DNA of 64,000 nt from Apodemus sylvaticus (GCF_947179515.1 NC_067481.1:8791183-8855182), one strand, 5' to 3'; shown: positions 1-11,755, numbered from the stretch's first letter. Notes: generated from the sequence alone by a model not told the origin. Program-made: numbers and translations.

Positions 1-753
1 GTGTGCCGGTCCAAGTCTGGTACAATGTCCCCTTCCTGTAAGGCCTCGGTCTGTTGAGTGTTTCTCATCTTTTTGTCTATTTTGTTTCTTGTCCATCAGG
101 TTGGGCCATCCCTGGATAAGATAAGGCCCTGTCTGTCAGTCTCTCATGCTCCTTAACCCAACAAGAATGCCACAGGACAGAGAAGTTGGTCAATACCTTA
201 CCCATGCCAAACCTCGTGCTTTATGCACCTCATTCAGAGCCCACCAGCCCCAAAGCCCTGGGGGATTCACATACTCAGAAGTGACCAATATTAAGCTCTT
301 GGTTACAGAGCTCAGAAGAGCAAGTGACTGGGACTCAGTCTTTCCTAATGACTCTGAGGACAACATCCATCCCAAACCTCCCTCAGGGACCTCCTTCAAG
401 GCCCTTGATCACAGACATCCTAGACAGACAGACAGCTAGGCTGCATAGGCCGACATTTTTCAAGCTGTTTTCACACAGGGAGCCCAAAGTTCTGAAAAAT
501 GACCCCTCACGGGAATACCAGTGAAGTCCTCTGAAGATTCTCAGGGGTCCCTTAGCACACCAGCAGTCTCTTCAACCCCAATGCCCAACGCCCTGCAGAA
601 GGTAGCAACTCTGACCCCAAAAGTTGACATATCCAAGGGACAGGGCTAGAGCAATGTGTGCAGTGTGTGTGGTCAGACAGGACAGATCCCCTGGGGACCC
701 TAGACGAGGGGGGGGGTATCTTAAGTCTCTGAAGTCCTCAAAATAAGAACAGG

Positions 754-778
754 GACACACACACACACATAAGCACAC

Positions 779-825
<47 letters not shown>

Positions 826-834
826 ACACAAACA
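754..834. repeat. (CA)n / (CT)n microsatellite
   Basis: A short CA run is followed by about 40 bp of pure CT dinucleotides at 781-820 and a CA-rich tail. The reading frames across it, with Arg-Glu or Val-Cys runs, are artefacts. Confidence 0.95.
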
Positions 835-1325
835 CACACAACCTGCCTGGTCCCATACCTCATAACTGTCTCATCTGGCACCTTTACCAGCTGAGTCTGG
901 TACAGGAGACTAGCCAACAAGCAAAGGGCTTTTTCTCCTCTTTGGGATTTCAGCCTTTTTCTCTGTAACTGGCTCTCCTTCTGGGTCCCTCCCCCCACTC
1001 CTGTCCCCCAGCCTGGTGGCGTCTGCCCTCCCCCCGCTCCTGCGACCGAGTAATTGCTGATTGAGTGGCTTTGAGGAGCTGTTAAGAGGCCAGGGAACTG
1101 AGGCTGTCGCTTGATGGCCTGGCGGGATGGCCCCTGAAAGCCCCCTTTGTGCTTGCGCGCTCCTGGGACGCGACGCGGCATTCAGTTACTGAGAGTTGAA
1201 AGCTACGATCGGAGCCCCTGGCTCCCCTCACACTCTTTCTTCTCACCCCACCCCCACCCTGAAAAGAAACAGATGTTCAGGGAGGTGGAGGCGGGAACCT
1301 CCTTGTTAGTCTGAGGCAAAAACAT

Positions 1326-1389
1326 CCCCCCCCGCCGCCCCCCCCGCCCCCTCCCCCCCCGCCCCTGCAATCTCCCTCCCCCCCCCTTC
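1326..1389. repeat. C-rich low-complexity tract
   Basis: Runs of 5 to 9 cytosines are separated by single G or T bases. The opposite strand is G-rich and could form a quadruplex. Confidence 0.85.
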
Positions 1390-2261
1390 CTCCTTGGCCC
1401 CGGGGAGCTGGAGGAGGAACTAGCTACGAGCTCAGACCCCGCCTCCTCAGCACCCCCACCCCCCACTTCCAGCCTTCCCATCTGTCAGAGCTGCTGTCCC
1501 AGAGGGCCAGACATCCAGTAGGTGCTCCCGAGATAGCAGCTGCTGGTCTGAAGTCGTATAGATAAATGAGCTTTTAGATTTGGGCCTGGAAGAGCCAGAG
1601 AGGACCCAGCTTGTCCCCCAAACCAGACCCCACCCACTGTTGGCTAGCAGGGGAGGCTGTCCCATTCCAGTGACATCACTGAGAGGATTTCCAATCCCTG
1701 ACCCCTTGTGATCTCTCCCAAGGGGATGCTGAGTCCTCCCACTGAAACTCTGTCCCTGTGCCCAGCCTTTCTCCCCAATAATACTATTTATTCTACTCCT
1801 GTCTGCTTTGGCTCCTTTTGGCCTAGTAGGTAACAAGCTACCATTTTGCAGACCGGTTCACCAAGGTCAAAAGCCTGCCAGTGGCCGTTACAAACATACT
1901 TTACTAGCAAGGGCCATGCCACTGCCTCTGACCCCGGAGGCTTGTGCACTGTAGAAGTGGCGCACCATGATCTGGGACTCTTCCCAAATGTGTAAGCATA
2001 GGGCTACCCCAAATTCTGGATGCCTTGGAGATGCTGGCAAACTCTTCAAGACAGGAAGCTAGTAGAAAGATCTAACCTGGTTCTCTCCACCCCCAGACCC
2101 TTCCAGAAGAGAGACACCCACCCATCCCTCACAAACACCCCCACACCCATCACTGCACCGACCACCACTATCACTCCCCAGCCTTCAGCCTTAGGGTATT
2201 AGCCTGGCCTCAGCATATGGACCGCTCCTGTCTATGTCTTTTGTTCTGGGTAGGCAGCTGG

Positions 2262-2262
<1 letters not shown>

Positions 2263-2302
<40 letters not shown>
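2263..2302. repeat. (CA)n microsatellite
   Basis: About 20 uninterrupted CA units. Confidence 0.97.
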
Positions 2303-2304
<2 letters not shown>

Positions 2305-2629
2305 TGGCTCACATTGTGCTGCCTTGAACCCAAGGCAAATTGACTGGACGGGTTGTCTATTGTGGGCTCGACCCTCCTGGGGAAGATGGAGGCTTCAAGG
2401 GGGAGAAGCAGGAAGGTGGAGAGGATGCGTGGGATGGAAAGGAGGGGAACTGAATTAGCCAATGGCTGGGGAGCATTTGTCTCCCTGGGAGGCAGGGAGG
2501 GACTCTCATTCTTCCCCAAGAGCTCCAGAGAAAGCACCAGTACAGGCCAGGGTGGACATCAGAAAATCAGGCAGATCTGAGCTAAAGCCCCAGCAGACCT
2601 GTGTCCCAACAAACCCCATGTCTCTGCAT

Positions 2630-3065
2630 TCAGCATCAGCATGCAATGTGCTCATGCCCATGCGGCATAAGTACTAACATAGCATCAGCACTCAGTCAGT
2701 ACATAGTACCAGTACCCACACACTAGTAGTACATCAGTGCCCTCTTTCACAAAACATCAGTATTCAACAGAATAAGTACTTACATGGTACTGGTACCTAA
2801 GCAGCATTAGTGCTCACATAGGCCCTTTAGTATTCACAGAATCAGTACTGAGTCACATAGCATGAGCACTCATTCACTAACAGTACCCATGAAGCATTAG
2901 TACTTACATAGTACTAATGTACTATGTAACAGTACCTACGATGCAGCAGTAGTACTCCCCAAATCTCAGTACTCACTTAGCACCAGTACCCACACAGCAT
3001 CAGTATTCCCAAAGCATGAGTACCCTGGCAACATGCATACCAAGACAGCCTTAGCATTCACATAG
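2630..3065. repeat. Degenerate AGTAC-rich minisatellite
   Basis: Over about 430 bp the words AGTAC, CAGTAC, CACATAG and CATCAGTA recur at irregular spacing of roughly 18-25 bp, often as 'agtactcacatagcatc' variants. This looks like an old, diverged tandem array. I do not recognise a named repeat family. Confidence 0.7.
2904..2929. repeat. Perfect short inverted repeat
   Basis: Arms of 11 bp, TTACATAGTAC and GTACTATGTAA, flank a 4-base loop TAAT. The hairpin lies inside the degenerate AGTAC array and probably arose from two of its units in opposite orientation. Confidence 0.85.
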
Positions 3066-3808
3066 TGAATTCACAACTGAAGCACAGAGGTGTGAAAACT
3101 AATTACAGAAATGCCAAGTCAGCAGCTCCTGCCTCCCCAGGAGTGCCTGCCTAAGAAGTCAACATAGCTTTGCCTCTCTGGAGAGTCTAGAAGCCACAGA
3201 GGGCTTTGTCCCTAGAACATGTTGTGCATCCTGTCTCCCACGGTTCAGGCCTGGGAACAAAGTCACCTCCAGTTGCTTCAGATGTGAAACAGGACACAGT
3301 GGATCACCCCGAACTCACTGGTGTTGGCCTAGCTGGGTTTTGTCACCAGTCCTCTCTTTGATAAACATATCTTCCTTAGGTTCCTATAAGTGGTGAATCG
3401 GCCAGCTAGGGACACTGGGATACTGGCGAGCAGAGATGAGGAAGGTCAGGCATTAGCTGGGTAGCAGCCAGGCAGTTGGTGGCCACCTCTGGGCTTCCTG
3501 TCACTAAGTGTGCCTTTCTCCATCCAAGCTGCTCTGTTCCCCAGAGTCTCCATCTGTTATCTTACTCCGTCTCAAAACAGGGCTGGAAGCTTGGGGGTGG
3601 GGGAGGGGAGGGGAGTGGTAATTTTAGCTCCACAATTCAGAGTTTACAATTCAGATCCACTCGGCTCCTGCAGAAAAAGCATGTGCCTAGAACTGCAGAA
3701 TGTCATAACGGAGTTAAGAATAATTGAACATTTCACATTCAGAGGGGCAGGATGGCCTCCAAAATCATCATAGGAGAATTTGGAACTTTTGTTAGTATAA
3801 AAAAAAAC

Positions 3809-3821
3809 GTGTGTGTGTGTA

Positions 3822-3912
<91 letters not shown>
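3809..3912. repeat. (TG)n(GA)n microsatellite
   Basis: About 60 bp of TG with two interruptions runs straight into about 44 bp of GA. It abuts a minus-strand B3 SINE whose tail it may have grown from. Confidence 0.95.
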
Positions 3913-3914
<2 letters not shown>

Positions 3915-4090
3915 CTGTGATTCATGTACATATGTGTGTAGGAGCTCAGGTAAGTCAAAAGAGGGTACCAGAGTCCTTGGAGCTGGGATTACAGCTGTTG
4001 TGAACTGCAGTGTCAGAGAGGAGACCCGAACTCGGGTCCTTAGGAAAAGCAGTAGATGATCTTCACCACTGAGCCATCTCTCCATCCCCA
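3913..4090 (-). mobile_element. B3-type SINE, minus strand
   Basis: It ends with the complement of the B2/B3 head ('actgagccatctctccat') and contains the diverged complement of the tRNA-like body, including 'gacccgaactcgggtcct'. Confidence 0.75.
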
Positions 4091-4252
4091 GGTGACATTA
4101 TTTTCATGATGGTTTCCTAACTGGCTTCCTTTTACCCTAAATCATATCTGAGTGAGCATCTGCATTTTGTCACTGTCCAAGACATCCCAAGTCTTTATCT
4201 ACCTCAAACTTTATCCTTTGTGAGAGTTCAGACCCAGGTTAGAATGCATTTT

Positions 4253-4470
4253 GGGGCTAGAGAGACAGCTCAGTGGTTAAGAGCACTTGTTCTTGCTGAG
4301 GCCCTGGTTCGATTCCCAAGACCCACAGGGTGGCTCACAACTGTCCTTAACTCCAATTTCTGGGGTCCACTGCCCTCTTTTGACCTTAGAGACCAAGTAC
4401 ATACGTGGTACACAGCTATGCATATATAAGTAAAACATCCATACACACTGAATAAATCTAAAGAAAAACC
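4253..4470 (+). mobile_element. B2/B3-type SINE
   Basis: It begins 'ggggctagagagacagctca', followed by 'gtggttaagagcact', the usual tRNA-derived head, then 'ggtggctcacaact' and an A/T-rich end with AATAAA. It is moderately diverged from B2. Confidence 0.85.
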
Positions 4471-4557
4471 CCAACTTTTTATTTACTTATTTATTTTTTA
4501 GATAGCATCTTGTCATGGATGGTCAAGGGCCTTAAGTCAGTGTACTAAGTGAAGGAC

Positions 4558-4700
4558 ACCAGACACAGATGGGCATGACATCTGTGATTTCAGGAACTCA
4601 GGAGGCTGAGACACGAGGATTGTCACACACTTGAGAGCGGCCTGGGCTGTACAGTATGTTATGACCATCTTGGGCTGAAGAATGAGCTCTTGTCTCAAAA
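4558..4700 (+). mobile_element. Old B1-like SINE
   Basis: The diverged 7SL-derived order is visible: 'gggcatgacatctgtgattt', 'aggaggctgagac', 'cctgggctgtacag' and 'tcttgtctcaaaa'. Confidence 0.6.
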
Positions 4701-4955
4701 GTCAACAAACAAAAAGAAAGTCGCTAGACAGAAAGTATATAACGTGCGCACCCCTTTGGGTGGAGAACAGAATGTTCCTGAAGACAGACAATAGATGAGT
4801 AGGTTTATTGGGGGTGGGGGTGGGGAGGGTGCTTAATAGGTTCAGGGTTGTACTTTGGGGCGACCAGAGTATTTGGAGCCGGATAGACCAGATGGCTCCC
4901 AGTGTCACACACAGACTGAACAGTGCTGGACTGCTCACTTTAAAATGGTTGGCTT

Positions 4956-5129
4956 GGCCGGGCGTTGGTGGCGCACGCCTGTAATCCCAGCACTCTGGGA
5001 GGCAGAGGCAGGCGGATTTCTGAGTTCGAGGCCAGCCTGGTCTACAGAGTGAGTTCCAGGACAGCCAGGGCTACACAGAGAAACCCTGTCTCAAAAAAAC
5101 CAAATCCAAAAAAAAAAAAAAAAAAAAAA
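4956..5129 (+). mobile_element. Full-length young B1 with target-site duplication
   Basis: It matches the mouse B1 consensus from 'ggccgggcgttggtggcgca' to a CAAATCC/A-rich tail. Perfect 16-bp target-site duplications 'ttaaaatggttggctt' lie at 4940-4955 and 5130-5145, showing L1-mediated insertion. Confidence 0.95.
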
Positions 5130-5214
5130 TTAAAATGGTTGGCTTGAATGTTGAGGGAATCTTATGTCAACTGGGAAGAGTAAAGGTTAGGATTTGAATG
5201 TGTAGGTCCGGTTC

Positions 5215-5390
5215 AGTTGTATGGGTCTGAAATCCTACAAGGCTAAGCAGGAACAATTGCAAAATGAAGGAAGGCCAGCATCATGAGTTCAAGGCCAGCC
5301 TAGGGAAACCCTGTCTCAAAAGGAAACAAACTAGAAAGCGGGTTCCAGGGCAGCTCAGGAGTAGAACACTTGCCTAGCGTGATTGGAGCC
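5215..5390 (+). mobile_element. B4-like SINE (B1 part plus ID part)
   Basis: A B1-like left half ('gagttcaaggccagcct', 'aaccctgtctcaaaa') is followed by an ID-like segment ('cagctcaggagtagaacact', 'tgcctagcgtg'). That order is characteristic of B4/ID_B1 fusions. Confidence 0.6.
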
Positions 5391-5494
5391 AGACTACCAC
5401 AAAGAGGCAAAGCTGCCTTCATGCTCTGACCACACATTGGCCGGCACCTCACATTGGCTCTCCCTGAAGAGGGAGGGTATGCGAAGGGACACTG

Positions 5495-5600
5495 TTGTGT
5501 TTATAAAAAGATAAAGGAGGGAAGGAATATGTTTGGTGGAGGGGTAATCAGGTATAGGGGAAGGGGGTGCCTCCTCGGGCCTACCCTGAGGCATCCCTTC
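5495..5600. repeat. Unclassified interspersed repeat, copy 1
   Basis: It shares an ordered set of words with 32040-32150: 'tttataaaaaga', 'atgtttg.tggagg', 'gggggaagggg.tgcct' and a 'c.tgagg' block. The two segments look like diverged copies of one family I cannot name. A following stretch to about 5800 may belong to it. Confidence 0.45.
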
Positions 5601-5912
5601 CCCCTGAGGAACCAGCCACACCGTATAGTATAGAATAGAGTTTATTCAGGTCTTAGAGAGGGGAGTTAAGAGGGTAGAAGACTAGTGCAAGAGAGAGCTT
5701 GGAGGGGGCAAACAGCCCCTCTTATAGCGAGTCAGGCATACCTGGTCGTTGCCAGGTAACTGTGGGGGCGGAGCTTAGACAGAATGCTAATAGACACTGA
5801 GGTAGTGAGGAGTTGAGATCTAGTCCTGAAAGAGGCAGAGCGGCGACCAGAGCCAGAATGTTCTGTGTCATTGAGCCCTGACCTCACTAACACCCCGATT
5901 CTCTCCTCCCAG

Positions 5913-6266
5913 GGGAGTGACAGCGAGTACGAAGTAGACACGAACACCCAGAAAGCCCACTCCTTCGTCAACCATTATATCAGTGACCCCACATACTACA
6001 ACTCTTGGCGGCGCCAACAGAAAGGCATCTCTCGGGCCCAGGCCTACAGCTACACAGAGAGTGATTCCGGCGAACCTGACCACGTCACGGTCCCCAACAG
6101 CAACAGCACCCAGCAAGGCAGCCTTTTCCGGCCCAAGGCCAGCCGGACTCCAACGCCCCAAAACCCCCCGAATCCCCCGAGTCAGCAGAGCACCCTCTAC
6201 CGTCCTCCCAGCAGCCTCGCCCCCGGCTCCCGGGCACCCATAGCTGGGTTCTCATCCTTCGTCTGA
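5913..6266 (+). CDS. Sdk2: Sidekick-2, last coding exon
   Basis: This exon encodes the C-terminal 117 residues of Sidekick-2, a large single-pass adhesion protein with Ig and fibronectin III repeats. It mediates homophilic recognition between neurons, notably in retinal synaptic layers. A polypyrimidine tract and AG at 5911-5912 precede it; the frame enters in phase 0 at Gly-Ser-Asp-Ser-Glu-Tyr, and TGA at 6264-6266 closes it. The tail is Ser/Pro/Gln-rich with several tyrosines, and ends in Gly-Phe-Ser-Ser-Phe-Val, the conserved sidekick PDZ-binding end known to bind MAGI-type scaffolds. No frameshift is visible. Paralogue Sdk1 ends in the same motif, but the spacer sequence and the Cdc42ep4 neighbour favour Sdk2. 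All ectodomain exons are outside the window. Confidence 0.93.
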   Translation, partial: GSDSEYEVDTNTQKAHSFVNHYISDPTYYNSWRRQQKGISRAQAYSYTESDSGEPDHVTVPNSNSTQQGSLFRPKASRTPTPQNPPNPPSQQSTLYRPPSSLAPGSRAPIAGFSSFV

Positions 6267-8605
6267 CATCAAAAGAGGAGAAAGAATGAGGGGGAAAAAA
6301 GAGAAAGACACCAAAATCCTCCTTTGCCACTTCCCAAAACGCCTGCCACAAAACACACAAGAAAACTCCACCAAGACATCGACTCAACTTTTCACCTCCC
6401 AAGTTTATTTTTCCAGAGATTCCAGGGCCAGCAAAGCCGGGTTGGAGGACGGGCGGAGGGAGAAGAAACCCACAGGAGGACTTGGAGGCGTGTGACCTGC
6501 AATGGCTTCCCAACCTTGGGGTCCGTTTGGCTGTGTGGAGGGCTGGAAACCAGATAGTCTCACTTCTGCCGAGGACAGAGGGGCTTGGGGCCCCGGAGAG
6601 AGGGCGCCGGAAGGCAGGTGGGGCCGAGGGATCAGGAAGCTTCTAGAGATGTAGCCGGCTTCATCCCTCACACTCGTGCTAGACCTCTGGGCTCGCTATC
6701 CTTGCCTCTCCGCAAAAGGAGGGGTGTGCTCAGAGGCAAAGCCTGCCCGCTGTCTCTGGCTCTTCCTGGCAGGTGTCCCATGGCCTTGTCACCCCTCCCC
6801 ACCCCACCCCTCCTTCAGCATCCCCCAAGGGCTCCTGGCTCTTGTACAACTTCTTCACCAAGCATTTGGCTTATTTTGGGGGTTGGGGGGGGGGAGGAAA
6901 ACGAAAAGTCAAATGGTAAGAATGCGCTTAGCAACTTCCTTGTTCCTACAAAACAATTTTAATTGTGAATTCAAGGAAGAAGGCCTAAGGGTTGGGAGAG
7001 AAAGAATCCCTCCACGGCCACATAACTGGGCCTCCGGTTGCTTGGATTCACTTCCCTGAATGGCATAAGGAGAGGTGACATCTGGGGAATGGAGACCCAA
7101 GGTGCTGGCTCCACGCTAAGCTAAGGGAGGTTTCAGGGAGAAGTCCAGCAGGAAGTCAGAGACGCAAGCATAAAGCCTTGACTGTTTCCTTCGGGTCCAC
7201 GGGTTGGGGGCGGTGCCGAGGTTAGGAGGCTCAGCCCACCTAGCCTCGCTGGACGAAGAGCGCATGTTCAGATCCTCACGCTCCTCAGAATGTTCACCTT
7301 CCGGCTAGCCCATGCATCTGCCCCATAAACTTGGAAGAAAAGAGGTCCAGGGGCCTTCTTAAGAGGATATCCTGAGACTTCTTTGCCCAACAAACTTCTT
7401 ACTTTAAGATCTGTGTAGCCCCTGCCCCCTGTCTCTACCCACAATGCACAGGTGCCCAGAGGGGCAGTCCAGTCCCTGGTCCTGAGGCTTTGTAAAGAAT
7501 CAAAGGTCACTTTAAGCGGCCCCTAACATCTCCCAGGCAGGGCTCAGTGAAGGCAGAGCTGCCAAGGACCGAAGAAGGGCCCACCAAGCTTTGTCCGGAA
7601 CTGCACAGCAGTTGAGATTCATGGTCAGCCTAGCCAGGAGAGGCAGGTCAGATAGGATCAAGGGACAAGAATAGCTAATGAAGGCTGGAGGGAGGGGTTG
7701 CAAGGGGGCAGTGGGGGGGAGCTGTTATTCCCAGGAATGTTCTGTAAAAAGCCACAGGGGCCTGAACTTCTCATCAGCTTTGGCCTTCCAACACAAGGAT
7801 TTGGGGAGGAGGTTTTCCAATGTCCTGGATTAGCTTAGGCCCTTGGGGACATTAGCCAGCCTAAGGCTCAGCCTACTGCTGGGAATGCATAGCTGCCTCC
7901 TTCAGAGGCCTCTCTGGGGCATGTCCAGTTCAATAAAGAACCAGACTTGCTGGGAGTCTACACAGCAGTTACTACTGCCCTTGTTGAGAGGCCGGAGTGG
8001 AGAACCTGTAGCCATCCTCAGCAATCTCTAGTCGTTGCTAATCCTCACTGGGCAGAGAAGCCAGGGCCAAGGCCTGAGTCAAGGACACACCTGAGTACTG
8101 TGTGGGCTCCTCCCTACACACCTGACCCCTGGGCTATGTGAGGGAGGAGATGAGGGAAGCCAGGTCAGTAGGCAGGTGACCCAAGGGCTGTGTGTGAACA
8201 GTGGCTTTTTACAGTGACTTCTCTTAGGCAGATGCAAAGGCTCCTAAGCCAGGAAGCACAGCCTTCTCCCCAAAAGACAGCAAAAGGCCGAGACCTTGCC
8301 CCTCCAGGGACACAGGTTTCCCAAGGCTATCTTGAACTTTGCCAGTCAGCTGGACCCCAATCCCTGCAGCATCTGGCGTCTCCAGAGCCGCACATCTGCA
8401 GAGGCCACATGAGCTCACACTGCCACGCTCACTGTCCGTCCCTCATGTCTTTTTAAAACAACTTCATCTTTTTCTTTTCCTGTCTTCAGAGGCTTTAACC
8501 ATTTAAGGATGTTCCGAGTTTACATTAGGGAATTATTAGCTCAGCCCAGCCCAGCCCAATGAGGGCGCTTTAAAGAGGAAGTGGGAATGGTTTTTAAAAA
8601 AATCA

Positions 8606-8637
<32 letters not shown>
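8606..8637. repeat. (TG)n microsatellite in Sdk2 3' UTR
   Basis: About 15 TG units. Confidence 0.95.
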
Positions 8638-10187
8638 GTGTTGCACAGGAGGCCAATTTTCCTTTGCCTTTAATGAATCACCTCGTGCACTGAGATGCCC
8701 CTCCCCCTTCCGTGTGCTCATTGGAACCCTCGCTGGCATCCATGCACACAGGCAAACTTGTGCTTATGTATAAGCATATAAAGATATGCACAGAACATAC
8801 ATCTATGTGTGTTAACACAGGGGATCTTGTCATGCCCTCTGATGACCCCTTGGCTGTCTCTCATCCCCATGAGGCATGGATAGCCTGGGTCACTTGTACT
8901 CGGGGTATCAGTAGGACCTATTACCCAAGCAGCTGCGCTACAGTTTCCTAGATGAGTCTAGGGTAAGAGCCCTCCATTTAAGCACTTCCTGCCCAGGGTG
9001 GGAGGGAATTATTGCCTATGCAGCCCCCAGCCACGGCTGGTCACCCAGTAGGTTTCCAGATGCAGAAATCTAGGTTGTTGAATGACATCTCTTGGCCTAT
9101 GTTTACATTTCTGCTGGGCACTGGAGGATTCCCAAGTACTCTACCCAGACACCCCACGACATTCTAAGGGTATGGCGGGCACTGACCCTGCGTAAGGAAG
9201 CTTTCAGTTTCCTGAGCCGCTGAGGCCAGGGCTGATGTCTTGTGACTCTATGGGAAACAGGTTCACAGAAGGACAGGCCCAGCCCTCTTGCTGTTGCCTC
9301 TCTGTGCCCTGAGGAAGTCGGCCCTGTATTCAGGAGCCCACACTTAGCACACTGGGCTGCTCCCTCCTCTCCTGGCACACACCTGCCTCCTGCATTCTTG
9401 CAGGGCTTGCACCCAGATTGCCAAGACTAACCAAATAGCTGCTCTGGGTCCCAGAAGCATCTTCCTCTGGAGAGTTGCAGGGAGTTTACAAGCCCACGCT
9501 GATGCCTCTCCTTTCCCCTCTCCACTCCCAAACCTGACACTGCCGTGAGTCAGAGGGAACAAGGACCCAAGCCGGGCTGCCTTGCCAGTCTCTGCTTCTT
9601 GAGGCCTTCTGTCTTGCTGTCCATGCCTGCCCTGGACGGCATTTCTAAAGGTGCCAGAACCTCAGAGTAGACTGCCCTAGGCAGGGCCTCCCCTCACCTT
9701 CTCGAGTGGTACACAGCGAAGGTGCCACCATGTGCAGCCAGCCAGTCAACGGGGGAAAGAGGGGACCCACAGACAGCCACCACCAGCTCCTGAGTGCCTC
9801 TGTGGTCCCATACAGGGACACCCACCCTAACCAACACCTCGAGCACAGGTGCCCCACCCCCTTGGGACAACCCCCTCCTTTCTGTTTCCATTTAAAAAAA
9901 AAAAACAACAAATCCAAAGCATTTAAGTGTGATACCTTCTTCCACCCATATAGACTCCCAAACAAAACTCGGTACAAATCTTTATTTTTTTTATTTAAAA
10001 GCTATAATGAAAAGTTATAGGGAGAGTATTCGTTACGGCAGGTGTCTATCTGTAAGAAAAAATATATATCTATATGTCATATAGCTTGTTAGCAAGTTTA
10101 TTTTTTAAACAAAAGGTAAGAAAGAAATTGATTTGAAATATATGCCGCGAGAAGTCCCATGTCCTGTCAAACTGTCAGTATTTTATA

Positions 10188-10193
10188 AATAAA
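10188..10193 (+). promoter_or_regulatory. Sdk2: Polyadenylation signal, probable Sdk2 3' end
   Basis: A canonical AATAAA is followed at once by a T-rich stretch and a 'ggagttctg' segment, at the end of an A/U-rich repeat-free block. Beyond it repeats resume. Cleavage would be expected near 10205-10220. Confidence 0.7.
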
Positions 10194-10213
10194 CTTTTTT
10201 TTTTTTTGGAGTT

Positions 10214-10361
10214 CTGAAGCTGGAGTCATTCTTTTCTTCAGTACAAATTCTGTTCCTCAAACATACGTTTCTATTTCTAGCCACGTGGGGATTATGCAGA
10301 GCCTGTCCCACCCTCTTAGTTCATCAGCACGTGGAACCTATACCTTTAAGCCAAAAAGTCC
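10214..10361. other. Intergenic, nothing recognised
   Basis: Unique-looking DNA downstream of the inferred Sdk2 end; no ORF, RNA gene or repeat seen. Confidence 0.5.
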
Positions 10362-10460
10362 TGCTTGAGGCTGAGAGGAGTTCCAGGGTAGGACTTCAGC
10401 CCAACACGCAGAGGCTCTGAGTTTGATCCTTGGCACCAAAAGGAGAGAAAGAAAGAATGT
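10362..10460 (+). mobile_element. ID-like SINE fragment
   Basis: A diverged ID/B4 pattern ending 'gagtttgatccttggcacca' and an A-rich tail. Confidence 0.5.
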
Positions 10461-10540
10461 GTTTTAAGTTTTAGGGATCAGAGCCCCTCAGATGACTGAT
10501 GCGACTGATAATGATCAATACTGACGGTAGCATAGGGGGT

Positions 10541-10890
10541 GGGACGGGACAGAGGCCTCGGTGGTTAAGAGCACCCCAGTTCAGTTCCCAGTACCCATTG
10601 GGCTGCCCACAACTGTCTGTAATTCCAGTTCTAGGGGATCCAACTCCCTTTTCTGGCCTCCACAGTTGCCCATGTACACACACATGTGCACACATGCTCA
10701 CACACACACACACACATACACACATGCATGCACACCCTCACTCATACATGATGCACACACACACTCAAATACATGCATGCACACATACATGGGCACACAC
10801 ACTCTACACGCATACTCACATACACTCACACATGCAGGAACACACACACTCACAAATGTGTGCGTGTGCACACACACAAACACTAATAAA
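10541..10890 (+). mobile_element. B3-type SINE with expanded (CA)n tail
   Basis: It has a 'ggtggttaagagcacc' head and 'ctgtctgtaattccagttct' with 'ttctggcctccac' in the body. About 200 bp of CA-rich imperfect repeat with ATGCATGC interruptions follows (10677-10890). Confidence 0.8.
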
Positions 10891-10939
10891 TGAAATTTAA
10901 AATAGACATGTATAATAATGACAATAAGAGGTGACACAT

Positions 10940-11230
10940 TGATACCACACTCCGTGGGGTCAGATGAGCACTTGATATGCAGAACCTGACGAAGCCCTAA
11001 GTGTGACAGCTGAGGAAAGGGACAGGCACAGAGAGACCCTTAAGAGGCTTGCTTTCAGCTGGGCAGTGGTGGCGCACACCTGTAATCCCAGCACTCTGGG
11101 AGGCAGAGGCAGACGGATTTCTGAGTTCAAGGCCAGCCTGGTCTATAGAGTGAGTTCCAGGACAGCCAGGGCTATACAGAGAAACCCTGTCTTGAAAAAC
11201 CAAAAAACCAAAAAACCCACCCCCCCCAAC

Positions 11231-11263
<33 letters not shown>

Positions 11264-11345
11264 CTTGCTCTCCAGAAGCAGGAGGAGGCAGAGCCCGGAT
11301 TCCTCTTAAGTAAACAGTTTGACTCTGGAGGAACACGGATCTGGT
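10940..11345 (+). mobile_element. MIR element split by a B1
   Basis: The left part reads 'agctgaggaaaggg' and 'caggcacagagag'. The right part, after the B1, reads 'ggcagagcccggattc' and 'tttgactct'. Both follow the order of the mammalian MIR core. The B1 at 11054-11257 interrupts it. Confidence 0.65.
11054..11257 (+). mobile_element. B1 inserted in a MIR
   Basis: A near-consensus B1 with a long A-rich tail, flanked by 12-bp duplications 'aagaggcttgct' at 11042-11053 and 11258-11269. Confidence 0.93.
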
Positions 11346-11568
11346 AAGGCAGCTTCTTGCTAGTTTTTAATCACTACAAATCTAGTGCATAGGTCCAATC
11401 AAGGTGGTTTTAATGCTTGTGGTGGGACGTCTCCTTATGCATTTTACTTACTTTTTAACTTTTCCCCCCCACCCCCAGAGACTGGCCTGGAAATCACAAC
11501 AATCCTCCTGCCTCATCATCCCAAATGCTTGGATTATAGGCTGTTGGACCTATCAAAATACATTTACC

Positions 11569-11692
11569 AAAACCTGGGAGGCAGAGGCAGTTAAGTCTCC
11601 ATGAGTTCAAGATCAGCATGGTCTGTACAGTGAGTTCAAGGCCAGCCAGGGCTACCAGGGCTACATAGTGAGGGCTTGTCTTTCATCTCACC

Positions 11693-11755
<63 letters not shown>

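Larger units (their letters stand above)
1..5912 (+). other. Sdk2: Sdk2 last intron (inferred)
   Basis: This stretch lies directly upstream of a clear Sdk2 terminal coding exon with a polypyrimidine-AG acceptor at 5911-5912, so it is inferred to be intron. I found no open segment between splice sites that resembles sidekick protein, so the previous exon probably lies outside the window. It contains simple repeats and SINEs listed separately. In 1-753, 841-1325, 1390-2262, 3066-3808 and 5601-5912 I recognise no gene or repeat. The 970-1200 segment is rather CpG-rich, but nothing specific is visible in it. Confidence 0.75.
6267..10213 (+). other. Sdk2: Sdk2 3' UTR
   Basis: About 3.9 kb runs from the Sdk2 stop to the polyadenylation signal at 10188. 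I recognise no SINE, LINE or transposon in it. This contrasts with the dense repeats on either side and fits a constrained 3' UTR. It includes a TG tract at 8606-8637 and an earlier AATAAA at 7932-7937 that could give a shorter transcript. The last 300 bp (9895-10200) are A/U-rich with several TTTATTT-like words. Extent is inferred from sequence only. Confidence 0.75.

Noticed and set aside
4956..5129. Short proteins encoded across B1 copies, seen at many sites
   Set aside because: They are repeated translations of the B1 consensus in either strand, not genes.
1..5912. Additional Sdk2 exons
   Set aside because: No segment with plausible splice sites and sidekick-like protein was found; frames there are short or repeat-derived.
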